DNA from: an uncultured Candidatus Melainabacteria bacterium
GTDB taxonomy: Bacteria; Cyanobacteriota; Vampirovibrionia; Gastranaerophilales; Gastranaerophilaceae
Length of the DNA: 64,000 bases
Reading direction: 5' to 3'
NCBI GenBank assembly: GCA_947570135.1
Contig: CANOTP010000002.1
Coordinates: forward strand, 124,001 to 188,000
Shown: in pieces, positions 8,130-18,202 of the stretch
Layout: every line of letters starts with the position of its first letter
Numbering within the stretch: position 1 is the stretch's first letter
The notes under the pieces: generated by a model
What the model was told of the DNA's origin: nothing
The model's input: the letters and a program-made list of their open reading frames with translations, nothing else
The model's database searches: none
Position numbers and translations under genes: made by a program

Positions 8130-9470
8130 ATGATTTCAAAAATAAATAATAATACCTCAATTACCTCAAAAATTAATGTAAAAACCCCTCAAAATCCAAG
8201 TTTTCAAGGTGCGAGTTCTGTAAAATTTTTAGATGCGTTTATAAAATCACAGGAAAATCTTTCATCAACAAGATTTATACAAGGGACGATGACAAACTGG
8301 TTTCCAAAAGCCGTCCTGTCAAGAAGTTTGGTTGATTTTTGCGAGTTTTCGTTTTTGGAACTTTTGGAATCAGGATTATTTTACTTTGCAGCACCGTTTT
8401 TTGGCGAACATTTGTATAAAAACAAGCTTTTTAAAGCCGTCCAGCCTAAACTTTTGAAAAACGAGATAACAAAAAATGTTTCAAAAAGTGTTCGCGATAT
8501 CAAAAAATCCAACCTTGATAAAACACTTCAAAACAGACTTATAACAGCAAAAGGTGGAATTCTTCTGGGATGTCTTGCCGTTCCTGCTTTAGAATATTCT
8601 ATCGGGTTTGCCAAAAACCTTTTCACCTTAAAGGTTTTTAAGGTAAGTAATTTTGATAATGTTGCAAACCTAAACCACGATAAAAAAGAAGATTCAGCCC
8701 AGCAGAAACGCGTTGAATCTCATTCCAAAAAAGTGCTGCTAAAAACAGGACTTTTAATCCCGACAGCAATCGCAGGCGGTCTTGCTCTTGCAAGATTCGG
8801 ACATAAATCACCGATTGCAGTGAAACTTTCTCATGCACTGCTTGAACCGGGGGAAGCTATTTCAAAAGTTTTCAATATAAAATCTAAAAAAGCAAACAAA
8901 TTCTTAAAAGAATATTTGAAACTGGATTTTGTCGATAATAACGGAAAACTCTCACTAAGTAAAGGTCAGCTTGCTGCAACTTGTATTACAGGGTTGTTCG
9001 GTTATTCTTCTGCGTCAAAAGACAGAGGAAAACTTGATTTTTATGAAACCTGGACAAGAGTTCCGCTTGTTGTGTTGTATACGATTTTCGGCTCATCAAT
9101 TTTAGATAGCGGATTTAAAAAGATTCTTGCAAATAAAGGTAAGTTTCCTGAATTAATTAAGCGCAACGCGGAAGGTGCAATCGCAGATATTCCGACAAGA
9201 AAAGAGCTGCCTGCAATAGCTGAGCGCCTTGCAAAAATTAATAAAAGCGCAAAAGATGTTGAACTTGCAAAACTTATTAAACAAAAAGCCGTAATAACTG
9301 GTGTTCCGTACGCGTTTAGCTTGCTTGCAATGGGATTTACATTAAGTGCGGTTTCCCGTGCCTGGACAAAATACAGATACAATCATCAGTCAAAAACCCA
9401 AAACGCGCCTCAAAGTTTACCTGTAAAATTCAGTCCCGTATTTGAGGGTTTCAGGACAAAGAACGTATAA
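8130..9470 (+). CDS. Lineage-specific membrane-associated protein, unknown function
   Basis: 446 residues, not assigned to a known family. The N-terminus is Ser/Asn/Thr-rich and contains NPSFQG at about 22-27, a short motif of the type also seen near the start of other unknown proteins in this window. Hydrophobic helices occur near 85-100 (FLELLESGLFYFAAPFF), 150-165, 210-225, 320-335 and 390-410, separated by basic stretches, suggesting a multi-spanning or membrane-binding protein without a classical signal peptide. SD AAAGGA is before ATG. Its last 20 bases overlap the convergent SGNH hydrolase gene. It resembles the gene at 57646 in general plan (basic, multi-helix, similar N-terminal motif). 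Confidence 0.7.
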   Translation: MISKINNNTSITSKINVKTPQNPSFQGASSVKFLDAFIKSQENLSSTRFIQGTMTNWFPKAVLSRSLVDFCEFSFLELLESGLFYFAAPFFGEHLYKNKLFKAVQPKLLKNEITKNVSKSVRDIKKSNLDKTLQNRLITAKGGILLGCLAVPALEYSIGFAKNLFTLKVFKVSNFDNVANLNHDKKEDSAQQKRVESHSKKVLLKTGLLIPTAIAGGLALARFGHKSPIAVKLSHALLEPGEAISKVFNIKSKKANKFLKEYLKLDFVDNNGKLSLSKGQLAATCITGLFGYSSASKDRGKLDFYETWTRVPLVVLYTIFGSSILDSGFKKILANKGKFPELIKRNAEGAIADIPTRKELPAIAERLAKINKSAKDVELAKLIKQKAVITGVPYAFSLLAMGFTLSAVSRAWTKYRYNHQSKTQNAPQSLPVKFSPVFEGFRTKNV

Positions 9471-10071
9471 ATTGTGCAATGTTTTCGGCAATTATTTTAT
9501 GTGATTCCCTGCTGTAGTGAAGCCCGTCTGTTGTTGACGGTTCGACAAATTCGTTAAAATCAAAATACAAACAGTTATTTTCTTTTGCAGTTTGTTCAAA
9601 TACGTTAAAAACTTGTTGAATAGTTTCAATAGATTTTTGATTAAACATCATGGAAAACATACTGTTTAAAATATTTTGAGTGATTTTAACAGGCGGAATG
9701 ATAATTATTTTTGTATTCGGGTTAGCTTTTTTAACTGAATTTATAAGGTTTTCGATTCCCTTTTTGCAGTTTTGTTCGTTGAGTCTATAGAAAAACTGAG
9801 CATCGTTAGTTCCGAGAGCTAACATACAAATATCAATATCTTTACGGTTTTGCAGATAAATTGATAAATACTCTCCTCCGCTTTGTTTAAGCCCTTCGGG
9901 GTTTTTAAAAAATCCTGTGCGGTTGTTCATTCCTTCTTCAATAATTTCAAAATCTTCGTCCAAAAGCTCGCTTAAAATTCCGCTCCAACGGGAATTTTTA
10001 TCATATCTGCCGCAGGTTTGCGGGATAAAGCCGTAAGTATTTGAATCACCGTAACAAAGAATCTTTTTCAT
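9451..10071 (-). CDS. SGNH/GDSL-family hydrolase (esterase/lipase-like)
   Basis: 206-residue cytoplasmic-looking esterase. SGNH blocks are all visible: GDSN with nucleophile S10, the block II/III glycine and GTND at 87-90, and the D182-x2-H185 pair in TDGLHYS. NSRWSGILSELL and GMNNRTGFF are like the arylesterase/TesA-type acyl hydrolases. Substrate unknown. No signal peptide. On the minus strand TATAAT ends six bases before the ATG and there is no Shine-Dalgarno, so it may be translated from a leaderless mRNA. Its 3' end overlaps the preceding convergent gene by 20 bases. Confidence 0.88.
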   Translation of the reverse strand: MKKILCYGDSNTYGFIPQTCGRYDKNSRWSGILSELLDEDFEIIEEGMNNRTGFFKNPEGLKQSGGEYLSIYLQNRKDIDICMLALGTNDAQFFYRLNEQNCKKGIENLINSVKKANPNTKIIIIPPVKITQNILNSMFSMMFNQKSIETIQQVFNVFEQTAKENNCLYFDFNEFVEPSTTDGLHYSRESHKIIAENIAQFIRSLS

Positions 10072-10074
10072 ATT

Positions 10075-10467
10075 TTAATTATAATACGTAATTCCGTTTC
10101 GTGTATAAGATTTTTGGGTAGGAATGGTGTAATTTTTGCTGAATCTTGAAACCTCAACGGGTGCAGGTTTTTTCTGAACAACAATCGGAGAATATCCGTA
10201 ACGCTGCATTCTTTCGGCTCTTGTCATTGCAGGGCCAACGAAGTTGTTGTGGCAAGGTCTTGCGGGTCTTCTGTGTGCACGTACGTATCTTCTTTGGTGT
10301 ATGCGTATGCGGTGTTCGTAAACATTTTGGCTCATCGGTCTGCTTACCCCGGGTGCCACTGAAACCACTGCCCCTGCTCTGTTATAATACACGGAAGTTG
10401 AAGCGTTAGCTGCACAATTAGTTAAAATAAATACAAAAAATACCGCAAGTAATTTTTTCATATACAC
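10075..10467 (-). CDS. Small secreted basic protein, unknown function
   Basis: 130 residues with a classical signal peptide (KK, then LLAVFFVFIL, probable cleavage after ANA near residue 22). NC in the LTNCAAN segment is a poor lipobox, so it is more likely periplasmic than a lipoprotein. The mature part is rich in Arg, His, Tyr and Pro (RIRIHQRRYVRAHRRPARP). I do not recognise a family. Start chosen at MYMKK because AAAGGA lies seven bases upstream; the second ATG two codons later is the alternative. Only three bases separate it from the SGNH gene downstream on the same strand. Confidence 0.7.
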   Translation of the reverse strand: MYMKKLLAVFFVFILTNCAANASTSVYYNRAGAVVSVAPGVSRPMSQNVYEHRIRIHQRRYVRAHRRPARPCHNNFVGPAMTRAERMQRYGYSPIVVQKKPAPVEVSRFSKNYTIPTQKSYTRNGITYYN

Positions 10468-10560
10468 AAATCCTTTACCTTCTAACCTATGTATTTATTT
10501 AACGACTCTCAAAGAAAAAAGTGTTAAATTTGTAGTAAAAATTTTACTTATCTTAATAAA

Positions 10561-10944
10561 TCAATTTAAAATTAATATACCAAGATTAAGATAAATCGCG
10601 AAAATAACCTGCAGTAAATACGGAATCATCAAGTATCCTGCGGCTTTTGAAACTTTGAAAAAGTAATACATTGTGATTACAAGTATTAAAAATAAAAATA
10701 CAACATCAATCATGCCAAGTAGCGGTGATTTCATTTTAAAAAATACATAGTACCACATAAAATTTAAAATCAATTGAAATAAAAATAAACCGATTGCTTT
10801 TAATTTATCATCTGAATCAGTTTTTGATAAGACAATAAAAAATGCGATTGCCATAAGGGTATATAAAATTCCCCACGCAATCGGAAAGTAATTGTTTGGC
10901 GGAGTTAGGGGCGGTTTGATAAGACTTTTATACCAAGTGTTCAT
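10561..10944 (-). CDS. tspO: TspO/MBR family membrane protein
   Basis: 127 residues, five predicted hydrophobic helices, the TspO size. Signatures: WYKSLIKPPLTPPNNYFPIAW at the N-terminus, LYTLMAIAFF, QLILNFMWYYVFF in helix 3 and a final PYLLQVIFAIYLN. In many relatives the last motif has Trp where this one has Gln. TspO proteins bind tetrapyrroles and modulate porphyrin or stress responses in the membrane; the role here is unknown. It stands between two small genes on the same strand, without obvious shared function. Confidence 0.9.
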   Translation of the reverse strand: MNTWYKSLIKPPLTPPNNYFPIAWGILYTLMAIAFFIVLSKTDSDDKLKAIGLFLFQLILNFMWYYVFFKMKSPLLGMIDVVFLFLILVITMYYFFKVSKAAGYLMIPYLLQVIFAIYLNLGILILN

Positions 10945-10989
10945 AAACCTATTTTTTATTATTAATAAATTATTTCATCCTGCTTTTGT

Positions 10990-11196
10990 TTAATCAATAA
11001 GGGTAAATCTTAGAGTTTTATCGTCATTAACTGTTTCGTTCCACATCACAGCAGGTCTTATCCATACTTGCCCGTCTTTTACGGATTGGTAAACAATCAT
11101 TTCTTCAAGGGTTTCGGAATTTTTACCGATTGCAATTATTTTATAAATATTTCCTTTGTAATGTTTGTAGGTTTTGCCGATTTCTATTTTTTGCAT
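10990..11196 (-). CDS. DUF1653 family protein
   Basis: 68 residues matching the DUF1653 pattern: G-x-Y-x-H-Y-K-G-N near 8-16, SETLEEMIVYQS at 28-39, then WIRPAVMWNE. The function of the family is unknown. AGGAT lies upstream of the ATG as ribosome site. It begins just four bases after the stop of the upstream pgeF, so the two are probably cotranscribed. Confidence 0.85.
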   Translation of the reverse strand: MQKIEIGKTYKHYKGNIYKIIAIGKNSETLEEMIVYQSVKDGQVWIRPAVMWNETVNDDKTLRFTLID

Positions 11197-11200
11197 AATT

Positions 11201-12073
11201 TTATCCTAATTTTAATACTGCGCTGTGACGGCTTGTTGTAGCATTTTCATTTCTGTATGAAAAGAATTTGTCGTTATCACAAACCGTGCAATACGGACAA
11301 ACATCAATCTCTTTAATTCCGACTTCTTCCAGTTGGCGCTTGTTTATGTTTTTTAAATCAACAAAAATTTCCCCTTCTCGAATTTCAGAAAGCCCGTCAA
11401 AATTTTCTACAGTTTCGGCTAATTTATTGTAAACTTCTTCCCCAACATTATAACAACAAAAACCTATGGCAGGACCGATTACGGCAACTATATCTTTAGG
11501 TTTTGAACCAAATTCAACTCCCATTTTTTGTACGGTTTTTGGGGCAATTTTTTGTGCGGTTCCGCGCCAACCTGCATGTGCGACTGCTCCGATATTTAGT
11601 TTTTTATCATACAAAATTACAGGGGTGCAGTCAGCAAAATTTAAGAAAATTCCTATATTTTTTTTCGTCAAAATTAACGCATCCGTTTCAGGGTATTCTG
11701 TGCGCGATTCTATTGCTATATCAATATTTGCGCTGTGGGTTTGAGTCGGCGAAATCAGATTTTTTTCGCTAATTTTTAAATAATCTGCAAGGATTTTTTT
11801 GTTGTTTAGTATATCTTCCTTCTCTGGATGAGGAGCGGATTTAGGCAAGAATGAGCAAAGCGATACTCGTTTTGGCGAGAGCTGCGTTGAGGCGGTCGAG
11901 CAGCCAGTAATCCAAGGCAGGATTGTGGATGGGGTGTTACCCTTATCGCAAATGCAAATATCTCGAGTTGTAAAAAACGCCTCCGCGCCTTTTATCAAAT
12001 CTGATTTTAGAATTGTTCTGTCATTCTGAACTTGATTCGGAATCTGATAATTTATTTTTTTATAATAGAACAT
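11201..12073 (-). CDS. pgeF: PgeF/YfiH family purine nucleoside phosphorylase (laccase-domain), with insertion
   Basis: 290 residues. The family (formerly multicopper polyphenol oxidase YfiH) acts on purine nucleosides with a Zn site formed by His and Cys. Visible: TQTHSANI, ADCTPVILYD, VAHAGWRGTAQ, GPAIGFCCYNVG and a C-terminal YRNENATTSRHSAV. Between FFTTRDI (33-39) and DILNNKKILADYL (from 87) there are about 47 unusual residues (CICDKGNTPST... to ...SAPHPEKE) not expected in the family, encoded by GC-richer DNA; the start MFYYKKINYQIPNQVQND also contains repeat-derived sequence. TATAAT ends six bases before the ATG with no Shine-Dalgarno. Activity of this version is uncertain. Confidence 0.88.
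   Translation of the reverse strand: MFYYKKINYQIPNQVQNDRTILKSDLIKGAEAFFTTRDICICDKGNTPSTILPWITGCSTASTQLSPKRVSLCSFLPKSAPHPEKEDILNNKKILADYLKISEKNLISPTQTHSANIDIAIESRTEYPETDALILTKKNIGIFLNFADCTPVILYDKKLNIGAVAHAGWRGTAQKIAPKTVQKMGVEFGSKPKDIVAVIGPAIGFCCYNVGEEVYNKLAETVENFDGLSEIREGEIFVDLKNINKRQLEEVGIKEIDVCPYCTVCDNDKFFSYRNENATTSRHSAVLKLG
11815..11956 (-). repeat. In-frame insertion inside pgeF
   Basis: A GC-richer segment of about 140 bases, corresponding to residues ~40-86 of the pgeF product, interrupts an otherwise normal family alignment while keeping the frame. It translates to a Ser/Pro/Thr/Cys-rich stretch without resemblance to the enzyme. It is probably a mobile palindromic-type repeat that tolerates translation. 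Borders are approximate. Confidence 0.5.
12020..12047 (+). repeat. GTCATTC...GAATCT hairpin repeat, copy 1
   Basis: Imperfect inverted repeat ATTCTGAA-CTTGA-TTCGGAAT framed by GTC and CTG, inside the pgeF N-terminal codons (giving IPNQVQND). Two related copies lie at 43879 and 43950 inside a pilin gene. Confidence 0.6.
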
Positions 12074-12096
12074 AAAATAATTATATCAAAAAAGAT

Positions 12097-12184
12097 TGTA
12101 ACGAAATGTAAATGTGAATTTTAAATAGTCTCAAATGCAGGTATAATGCCCTATATGATATGATGGAATAGGTGTAGAGCAATT
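12097..12184 (+). repeat. Dispersed promoter-like repeat, copy A
   Basis: Begins TGTAACGAAATGTAAAT, contains TATAAT at 12142-12147, then GCCCTATATGATATGATGG. It is one of four related copies (22928, 24179, 26515). It stands 50 bases upstream of the small membrane protein gene at 12237 and so probably carries its promoter; the -35 region reads only TTTTAA. Confidence 0.75.
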
Positions 12185-12236
12185 ATTTTTTCTAAAATTT
12201 TTTCTATCTATGTAAGGGAAAAGAAAGGAAAACATT

Positions 12237-12639
12237 ATGAGTATTGGAAAAATTTTGGGAAGTACTATTGGAAGCGGTTTTGTTAAAAGTGCGGTAAAGT
12301 TTGTAAAGAAAAATCCTCTATTAGTCGCAGGTGGTGCCGGAGTTGTAGGATTAATTGGCTATAAAGCTGCAACGTCTTCACGTAAACAGCAAACAGAAAC
12401 TATGAATAAACTTTTAATTTTACAAAACCCGTTCGTAAATCCTTTGGGCTGGGCTTCAGCATCTTATTAATCCATATAATAATGAGCCAAATGCTTTAGA
12501 TGGACCAATTGTTAAATATTTGGTTGATAGAAATAATGAACAAGCTCAAAAATATTATGATAATTTAACTCCTCAGGAAAAAGTTAGAGAATATTATAAA
12601 AATGGCGGTAAGGGTGTAAATTTTGAAATGGTATCTTAG
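12237..12639 (+). pseudogene. Small glycine-zipper membrane protein gene, frameshifted
   Basis: ATG with GAAAGGAAAA upstream encodes 77 residues ending at TAA 12468-12470: a GSTIGSGFVK start, a Gly-rich hydrophobic helix (LLVAGGAGVVGLIGY) and NPFVNPLGWASASY. Directly after the stop the +1 frame continues as NPYNNEPNALDGPIVKYLV... to a TAG at 12637-12639, with normal-looking coding content (YYDNLTPQEKVREYYKNGG) and no start codon of its own with a ribosome site. A single extra T at SerTyr|TAA would explain it, giving an original protein of ~133 residues. It could be a real lesion, programmed +1 frameshifting, or a sequencing error. No known family. Preceded by repeat copy A. Confidence 0.6.
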
Positions 12640-12658
12640 TTTGAATATTTGATTATAC

Positions 12659-12692
12659 AAGGGTTTTGGCTAAATCGCCAAAACCCTTTATT
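12659..12692 (+). terminator. Intrinsic terminator
   Basis: Perfect 12-bp stem AAGGGTTTTGGC (12659-12670) / GCCAAAACCCTT (12677-12688), then TTATTTAT. It lies 20 bases after the TAG at 12639, which supports the longer, frameshifted reading frame as the original gene end. Confidence 0.8.
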
Positions 12693-12833
12693 TATGCAAT
12701 GTTTATTTTGCCGAAGTTAAGGGGCTTGACACTCAAACCCGTTCAAATTCAAACTTTCTGCCAGCTATATTTACTACTGTAAATTTTTGTTAAGAAAAAT
12801 GATAAAATTTCTCAAAAAACATGCCATATTTGC

Positions 12834-12861
12834 TTGACTATGAAAATTGAAGTACTATGAT
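12834..12861 (+). promoter_or_regulatory. Probable rpoB operon promoter
   Basis: TTGACT (12834-12839), 16-base spacer, TATGAT (12856-12861). Transcription from about 12868 would give a ~190-base leader before the rpoB start at 13060. In the whole 12693-13059 gap I see no gene; the leader has no clear terminator and no riboswitch I recognise. Confidence 0.55.
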
Positions 12862-13059
12862 AAGATAACATGCAAATGTAAAGTAGGGTAAACTGTGCCT
12901 GTTTAACAAAAATCATTGGAAGTTTGATTATACGTGCGTTTCACCAACTTTGCATACCCATGAAAATTGCAGTATTTGCCGATTATTAGGCAGAGGGTTT
13001 ACAGCCTTAAGTTAGAAAAAAGTTTATAGTAGTACACCATTATTAAATGAGGTGAATTA

Positions 13060-16000
13060 ATGTCTGAGACAAAATATGCAAAAAGAGTAACGCCAATGGG
13101 TATTCCTCATACTCGTTTGGACGATTTACCGGACCTTATTGAAGTGCAAAAAAAATCGTTTGAATGGTTCTTAAAAGAAGGCTTGAAAGAAGAATTACTT
13201 TCATTCTCTCCTATTAAAGACTATACAGGCAGATTAGAATTACACTTCTTACCAAATTATACTTTCGATAACGCAAAGTATACAGTAGAAGAAGCAAGAA
13301 TCCATGACGCAACTTATGCAAAACAATTACGCGTTATGATCAGATTAGTTAACCGTGACAGCGGTGAAATCAAAGAACAGGAAGTTTACATCGGTGATAT
13401 CCCTACAATGACGGATAAAGGTACTTTCATTGTAAACGGTGCGGAACGTGTTATCGTATCACAAATCGTTCGTTCTCCGGGTGTTTACTTCAAGTGCGAC
13501 CCGTCACCTACAGGAAAACGTTTATATAACGCAACAATGATTCCTAACCGCGGTGCTTGGTTGAAAATAGAAACAGATTCTAACGATATTATCCACGTTA
13601 AAATCGACAAAAACAGAAAAATCTTAGCTACAACTTTATTAAAAGCTATGGGTATCACTGTTTCTGAGATGGAATCAAAATTCACTCACTTTGAATTTTT
13701 GAAGAAAACTTTAGAAAAAGACCCTACTGAAACAACAGATGAAGCTTTGGTAGAATTGTACAAAAAATTAAGACCTGGTGATCCTGCTTCACCTCAAGGC
13801 GGGCGTCAAATCCTTGAATCAAGATTCTTTGATGAAAAGAAATATGATATCGGTCGTGTAGGTCGTTATAAATTAAACAAAAAATTAAACTTAAATATAC
13901 CGAACAACCAAAGAACATTAACTGTTGAAGATATCGTTTCAACAATTGAATACCTTATCAACTTAACTTATGATGAAGGTCAATTGGATGATATCGACCA
14001 CTTAGGAAACAGAAGAATCCGTTCAGTCGGTGAATTATTACAAAACCAATTCAGAGTCGGTCTTTCAAGAATCGAAAGAATCGTTAAAGAAAGAATGACT
14101 TTACAAGATTCTGAAACATTAACTCCGTTGAACTTATTGAACACTAAACCTTTAGTTGCTTCATTAAAAGAATTCTTCGGTTCTTCACAGTTATCACAGT
14201 TCATGGACCAAACAAACCCTCTTGCTGAATTGACTCACAAACGTCGTATTTCAGCTTTAGGACCCGGTGGTTTGCAAAGAGAAAGAGCAGGATTCGCTGT
14301 TCGTGACATCCACCCTTCTCACTACGGACGTATTTGTCCGATTGAAACTCCTGAAGGACCTAACGCAGGTTTGATAGGTTCATTGGCTACTCACGCTAAA
14401 GTTAACGACTACGGTTTTGTTGAATCTCCGTTCTTCGTTGTTAAAGACGGCGTTGTAACCGATGAAGTTGTTTATATGACTGCAGACGCTGACGAAAATT
14501 ATCGTTGTGCTCCTGCTGACGTTAAATTAACTAAAGAAAGAACTTTTGTAGAAAATATGGTTCCTGCAAGATATCGTTCTGAATTCATCATGACAGAAGC
14601 ATCAAAAGTCGACTATGTCGGTGTATGTCCAATTCAGATTATCTCTGTTGCGACATCAATGATTCCGTTCATTGAACACGATGATGCTAACCGTGCATTG
14701 ATGGGTTCAAACATGCAACGTCAAGCAGTACCTCTTCTAATCACTCAAAGACCGAGAGTAGGTACGGGTCTTGAATCTCGTGTAGCTAAAGACTCAGGTA
14801 TGGTTATCGTTTCAGATGTAGACGGTACCGTTGAAAGAGTTGTCGGTGAAGAAATTGTTATCAGAGATATTCAAGGTAAACCGCATATTTATACATTGAT
14901 GAAATATGTAAGATCTAACCAAGACACTTGTATTAACCAAAAACCTATCGTTCATGAGGGCGATAAAGTTAAAGCGGGCGATGTAATCGCTGACGGTGCT
15001 TCAACTTGCGGCGGTGAACTTTCATTAGGTAAAAACATTTTGGTTGCTTATATGCCTTGGGAAGGTTATAACTTCGAGGATGCTATCTTGCTTTCTGAAA
15101 GATGCGTTCACGATGATGTATTTACATCATTACACATTGAAAAATTAGAAATTGAAGCTCGTCAAACTAAATTGGGACCTGAAGAAATTACCCGTGAAAT
15201 TCCTAACGTATCTGAAGATGCGCTAAGACACTTAGATGAACGCGGTATTGTTCGTATCGGTGCTCGTGTTTACGCTGACGATATTCTGGTAGGTAAAGTT
15301 ACACCGAAAGGTGAATCTGAACACCCGCCTGAAGAAAAATTATTAAGAGCAATCTTTGCAGAAAAAGCAAGAGATGTTAAAGATAATTCATTAAGAGTTC
15401 CTCACGGTGAAGGCGGTAGAGTACTCGACGTTAAGGTATTTGACAGAGAAAAAGGTGATGAATTACCACCTGGAGCAAATACAGTAATCAGAGTTTACAT
15501 CGCTCAAAAACGTAAGGTTTCTGTTGGTGATAAACTTTCAGGACGTCACGGTAACAAAGGTATCGTATCAAGAATCCTTCCGAAAGAAGATATGCCGTTC
15601 TTGCCTGATGGTACTCCTGTAGATATCGTGTTGAACCCACTTGGTGTACCTTCTCGTATGAACGTTGGTCAAACTTACGAATTATTGCTTGGCTTGGCTG
15701 CATACTTGACGGGTGATCACTACGAAGCACCTTCGTTTGACGAAATGTACGGTGAAAACCAATCAGAAATCGCAACAAAAGCCGAGTTAATCAGAGGTAT
15801 TAAAGAATCAGGCTACGATTGGGTAGGTGAAGATGGTAAAGTTATGCTTATTGACGGCAGAACAGGTGAACCGTTTGACAGACCTGTAGCTGTAGGTTTA
15901 ACTTACTTCTTGAAACTTGTCCACTTGGTTGACGACAAAATCCACGCTCGTTCAACAGGTCCTTACTCATTAGTAACTCAACAACCGTTGGGTGGTAAGG

Positions 16001-16377
16001 CACAATTCGGCGGACAAAGATTCGGTGAAATGGAAGTTTGGGCATTGGAAGCTTACGGTGCTGCTTATACTCTTCAAGAAATGTTAACAATCAAATCCGA
16101 TGATGTTAACGGACGTAACAGAGCTTATGAAGCAATCGTTAAGGGCGACAATATCCCAAGACCTGGTATTCCTGAATCATTCAAGGTACTTGTAAGAGAA
16201 TTACAAAGTATCGGTTTAGATATAACAGTAGCGAAGAAAGACGGTCAGGAAGTAGACCTTATGACAGATATGGACGACTTGAGAAAAGCTGCTCCAAAAC
16301 GTACTCTGTCAGATGTCGATTCAGAGTTGTTGAATATCAACTTCTTTGAAACACCGACCACTTTCGGAGATCTATAA
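13060..16377 (+). CDS. rpoB: RNA polymerase subunit beta
   Basis: 1105 residues, complete, SD GAGGTGAATTA before ATG. The catalytic core subunit of RNA polymerase. Clear hallmarks: rifampicin region ([20 protein letters not shown], then [16 protein letters not shown]), [31 protein letters not shown]-like segment (here [19 protein letters not shown]), [17 protein letters not shown] and the C-terminal [20 protein letters not shown]. The length is compact, like cyanobacterial RpoB, lacking the large insertions of Proteobacteria. It leads the rpoB-rpoC1-rpoC2 operon; rplJ/rplL are not adjacent on the left as in many bacteria. Confidence 0.98.
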   Translation: MSETKYAKRVTPMGIPHTRLDDLPDLIEVQKKSFEWFLKEGLKEELLSFSPIKDYTGRLELHFLPNYTFDNAKYTVEEARIHDATYAKQLRVMIRLVNRDSGEIKEQEVYIGDIPTMTDKGTFIVNGAERVIVSQIVRSPGVYFKCDPSPTGKRLYNATMIPNRGAWLKIETDSNDIIHVKIDKNRKILATTLLKAMGITVSEMESKFTHFEFLKKTLEKDPTETTDEALVELYKKLRPGDPASPQGGRQILESRFFDEKKYDIGRVGRYKLNKKLNLNIPNNQRTLTVEDIVSTIEYLINLTYDEGQLDDIDHLGNRRIRSVGELLQNQFRVGLSRIERIVKERMTLQDSETLTPLNLLNTKPLVASLKEFFGSSQLSQFMDQTNPLAELTHKRRISALGPGGLQRERAGFAVRDIHPSHYGRICPIETPEGPNAGLIGSLATHAKVNDYGFVESPFFVVKDGVVTDEVVYMTADADENYRCAPADVKLTKERTFVENMVPARYRSEFIMTEASKVDYVGVCPIQIISVATSMIPFIEHDDANRALMGSNMQRQAVPLLITQRPRVGTGLESRVAKDSGMVIVSDVDGTVERVVGEEIVIRDIQGKPHIYTLMKYVRSNQDTCINQKPIVHEGDKVKAGDVIADGASTCGGELSLGKNILVAYMPWEGYNFEDAILLSERCVHDDVFTSLHIEKLEIEARQTKLGPEEITREIPNVSEDALRHLDERGIVRIGARVYADDILVGKVTPKGESEHPPEEKLLRAIFAEKARDVKDNSLRVPHGEGGRVLDVKVFDREKGDELPPGANTVIRVYIAQKRKVSVGDKLSGRHGNKGIVSRILPKEDMPFLPDGTPVDIVLNPLGVPSRMNVGQTYELLLGLAAYLTGDHYEAPSFDEMYGENQSEIATKAELIRGIKESGYDWVGEDGKVMLIDGRTGEPFDRPVAVGLTYFLKLVHLVDDKIHARSTGPYSLVTQQPLGGKAQFGGQRFGEMEVWALEAYGAAYTLQEMLTIKSDDVNGRNRAYEAIVKGDNIPRPGIPESFKVLVRELQSIGLDITVAKKDGQEVDLMTDMDDLRKAAPKRTLSDVDSELLNINFFETPTTFGDL

Positions 16378-16449
16378 TAAGTAATGCGTGAATGGCGGAA
16401 GATTCATTCTTTCGCCACATTCACCAAATTGAAAAGGAGAACATTTTAA

Positions 16450-18159
16450 ATGTCAACAAGTATTGATTATTTTGATTATATACGAATAAGTATTGCCTCT
16501 CCGGAAAGAATACTTCAATGGTCTCACGGCGAAGTTACAAAACCGGAAACAATTAACTATCGTACTTTAAAACCTGAACGCGACGGTTTATTCTGCGAAA
16601 GAATTTTCGGACCTACAAAGGACTGGGAATGCTATTGCGGTAAGTACAAAAGAGTAAGACATAAAGGTATTATCTGTGAACGCTGCGGAGTTGAAGTTAC
16701 AGACTCTAAAGTTCGTCGTCACAGAATGGGACACATTAAACTTGCAGCACCTGTTTCTCATATCTGGTTCCTGAAAGGTATCCCTTCATATTTAGGCTTA
16801 CTTTTAGATATGACTTTGAAAGATCTTGAACAAGTTATCTATTTCAACAGCTATGTTGTAATAGACGGCGGTGACAGTGATTTCAAAAAACTTCAATTAT
16901 TAACAGAAGAAGAATACGAAGATTATATGGCTGAAAACGAAGAATCAACTTTAAAAGTTGGTATTGGTGCTGAAGCTATTAAAGAACTTCTGTCAGAAGT
17001 TGATATTAAAACATTAGCAGAAGAAATCAGAACAGAACTTGCAGGAAACGTAACTTCCGTTCAGAAAAAATCTAAATTAATTAAGAGATTAAGATTATTG
17101 GATTCTTTAATCTCATCAGATACAAATCCAACTTGGATGATTATGGATGTGTTACCTGTAACACCGCCTGATTTAAGACCAATGGTTCAATTAGACGGCG
17201 GACGTTTTGCAACATCAGACTTAAATGATTTGTACAGACGTGTAATCAACAGAAACAACCGTTTACAAAGACTTTTGGAAATGGGTGCTCCTGAAATCAT
17301 CGTAAGAAACGAAAAAAGAATGTTACAAGAAGCGGTAGATGCTTTGATTGATAACGGAAGACGCGGAAGAACAGTTGTCGGACCAAACAACAGAGCATTA
17401 AAATCACTATCTAACATTATTGAAGGTAAACAAGGTCGTTTCCGTCAAAACTTGTTAGGTAAACGTGTTGACTACTCAGGCCGTTCAGTAATCGTAGTTG
17501 GTCCTTCATTACAATTGAACCAATGCGGTTTACCGAAAGAAATGGCTATTGAACTATTCAAACCGTTTGTTGTTAATAAACTTATTGAACGCGGATATGT
17601 TCAAAACATCAAATCTGCTAAGAAGAAAATCGAAAGATCTGAACACATCGTTTGGGATATCTTGGAAGAGGTAATCGACGGACACCCTGTTATGTTGAAC
17701 CGTGCTCCAACCCTTCACAGACTTGGTATTCAGGCATTCGAACCAAAATTGGTAGAAGGTCGTGCAATCCAACTTCACCCATTAGCTTGTACAGCGTTCA
17801 ACGCTGACTTTGATGGTGACCAAATGGCTGTTCACGTACCTTTATCAATCGAAGCTCAGGCAGAAGCAAGAATGTTAATGTTAGCAACCAACAACCTGTT
17901 GGCTCCTGCTAACGGTAAACCGATTGTAACACCTTCTCAGGATATGGTTTTGGGTATGTATTACCTTACAACTGTTAAAGATCCTAACCAAGAAGTTAAA
18001 GGTTACTTCTACAACTTCCAGGATGCAATCTCTGCTCTTGAAGTCGGTGTAATCAAGCTTCACGATAAGATTATCGTAAGGGATGAAAAAGGTGAAAGAT
18101 TAGAAACTACAGTCGGTAGAATCATCTTCAACGAAGAAGTAAGAAAAGCACTTGTGTAA
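16450..18159 (+). CDS. rpoC1: RNA polymerase subunit gamma (N-terminal beta')
   Basis: 569 residues covering the N-terminal part of beta'. The zinc ribbon [13 protein letters not shown]...CERCGVEV is at residues ~58-80, the RNA-exit/lid and rudder region follow, [15 protein letters not shown] is present, and the catalytic magnesium triad is in [15 protein letters not shown]. The frame ends with a true stop and a new ribosome site precedes rpoC2, so this is a gene split rather than a frameshift. Splitting of rpoC at this point is a hallmark of Cyanobacteria and their non-photosynthetic relatives. AAAAGGAG precedes the start; 72 bases from rpoB. Confidence 0.97.
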   Translation: MSTSIDYFDYIRISIASPERILQWSHGEVTKPETINYRTLKPERDGLFCERIFGPTKDWECYCGKYKRVRHKGIICERCGVEVTDSKVRRHRMGHIKLAAPVSHIWFLKGIPSYLGLLLDMTLKDLEQVIYFNSYVVIDGGDSDFKKLQLLTEEEYEDYMAENEESTLKVGIGAEAIKELLSEVDIKTLAEEIRTELAGNVTSVQKKSKLIKRLRLLDSLISSDTNPTWMIMDVLPVTPPDLRPMVQLDGGRFATSDLNDLYRRVINRNNRLQRLLEMGAPEIIVRNEKRMLQEAVDALIDNGRRGRTVVGPNNRALKSLSNIIEGKQGRFRQNLLGKRVDYSGRSVIVVGPSLQLNQCGLPKEMAIELFKPFVVNKLIERGYVQNIKSAKKKIERSEHIVWDILEEVIDGHPVMLNRAPTLHRLGIQAFEPKLVEGRAIQLHPLACTAFNADFDGDQMAVHVPLSIEAQAEARMLMLATNNLLAPANGKPIVTPSQDMVLGMYYLTTVKDPNQEVKGYFYNFQDAISALEVGVIKLHDKIIVRDEKGERLETTVGRIIFNEEVRKALV

Positions 18160-18202
18160 GTGTAAATTCAGTGTAAAAATAACTAATTGAAGGAAAATTA
18201 GA

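Noticed and set aside
10146-10409. + strand frame opposite the small secreted protein
   Set aside because: No start signal; the - strand frame has a signal peptide and ribosome site.
11466-11772. Two + strand frames over the pgeF gene
   Set aside because: Antisense to PgeF motif regions; Phe/Leu-rich translations typical of shadows.
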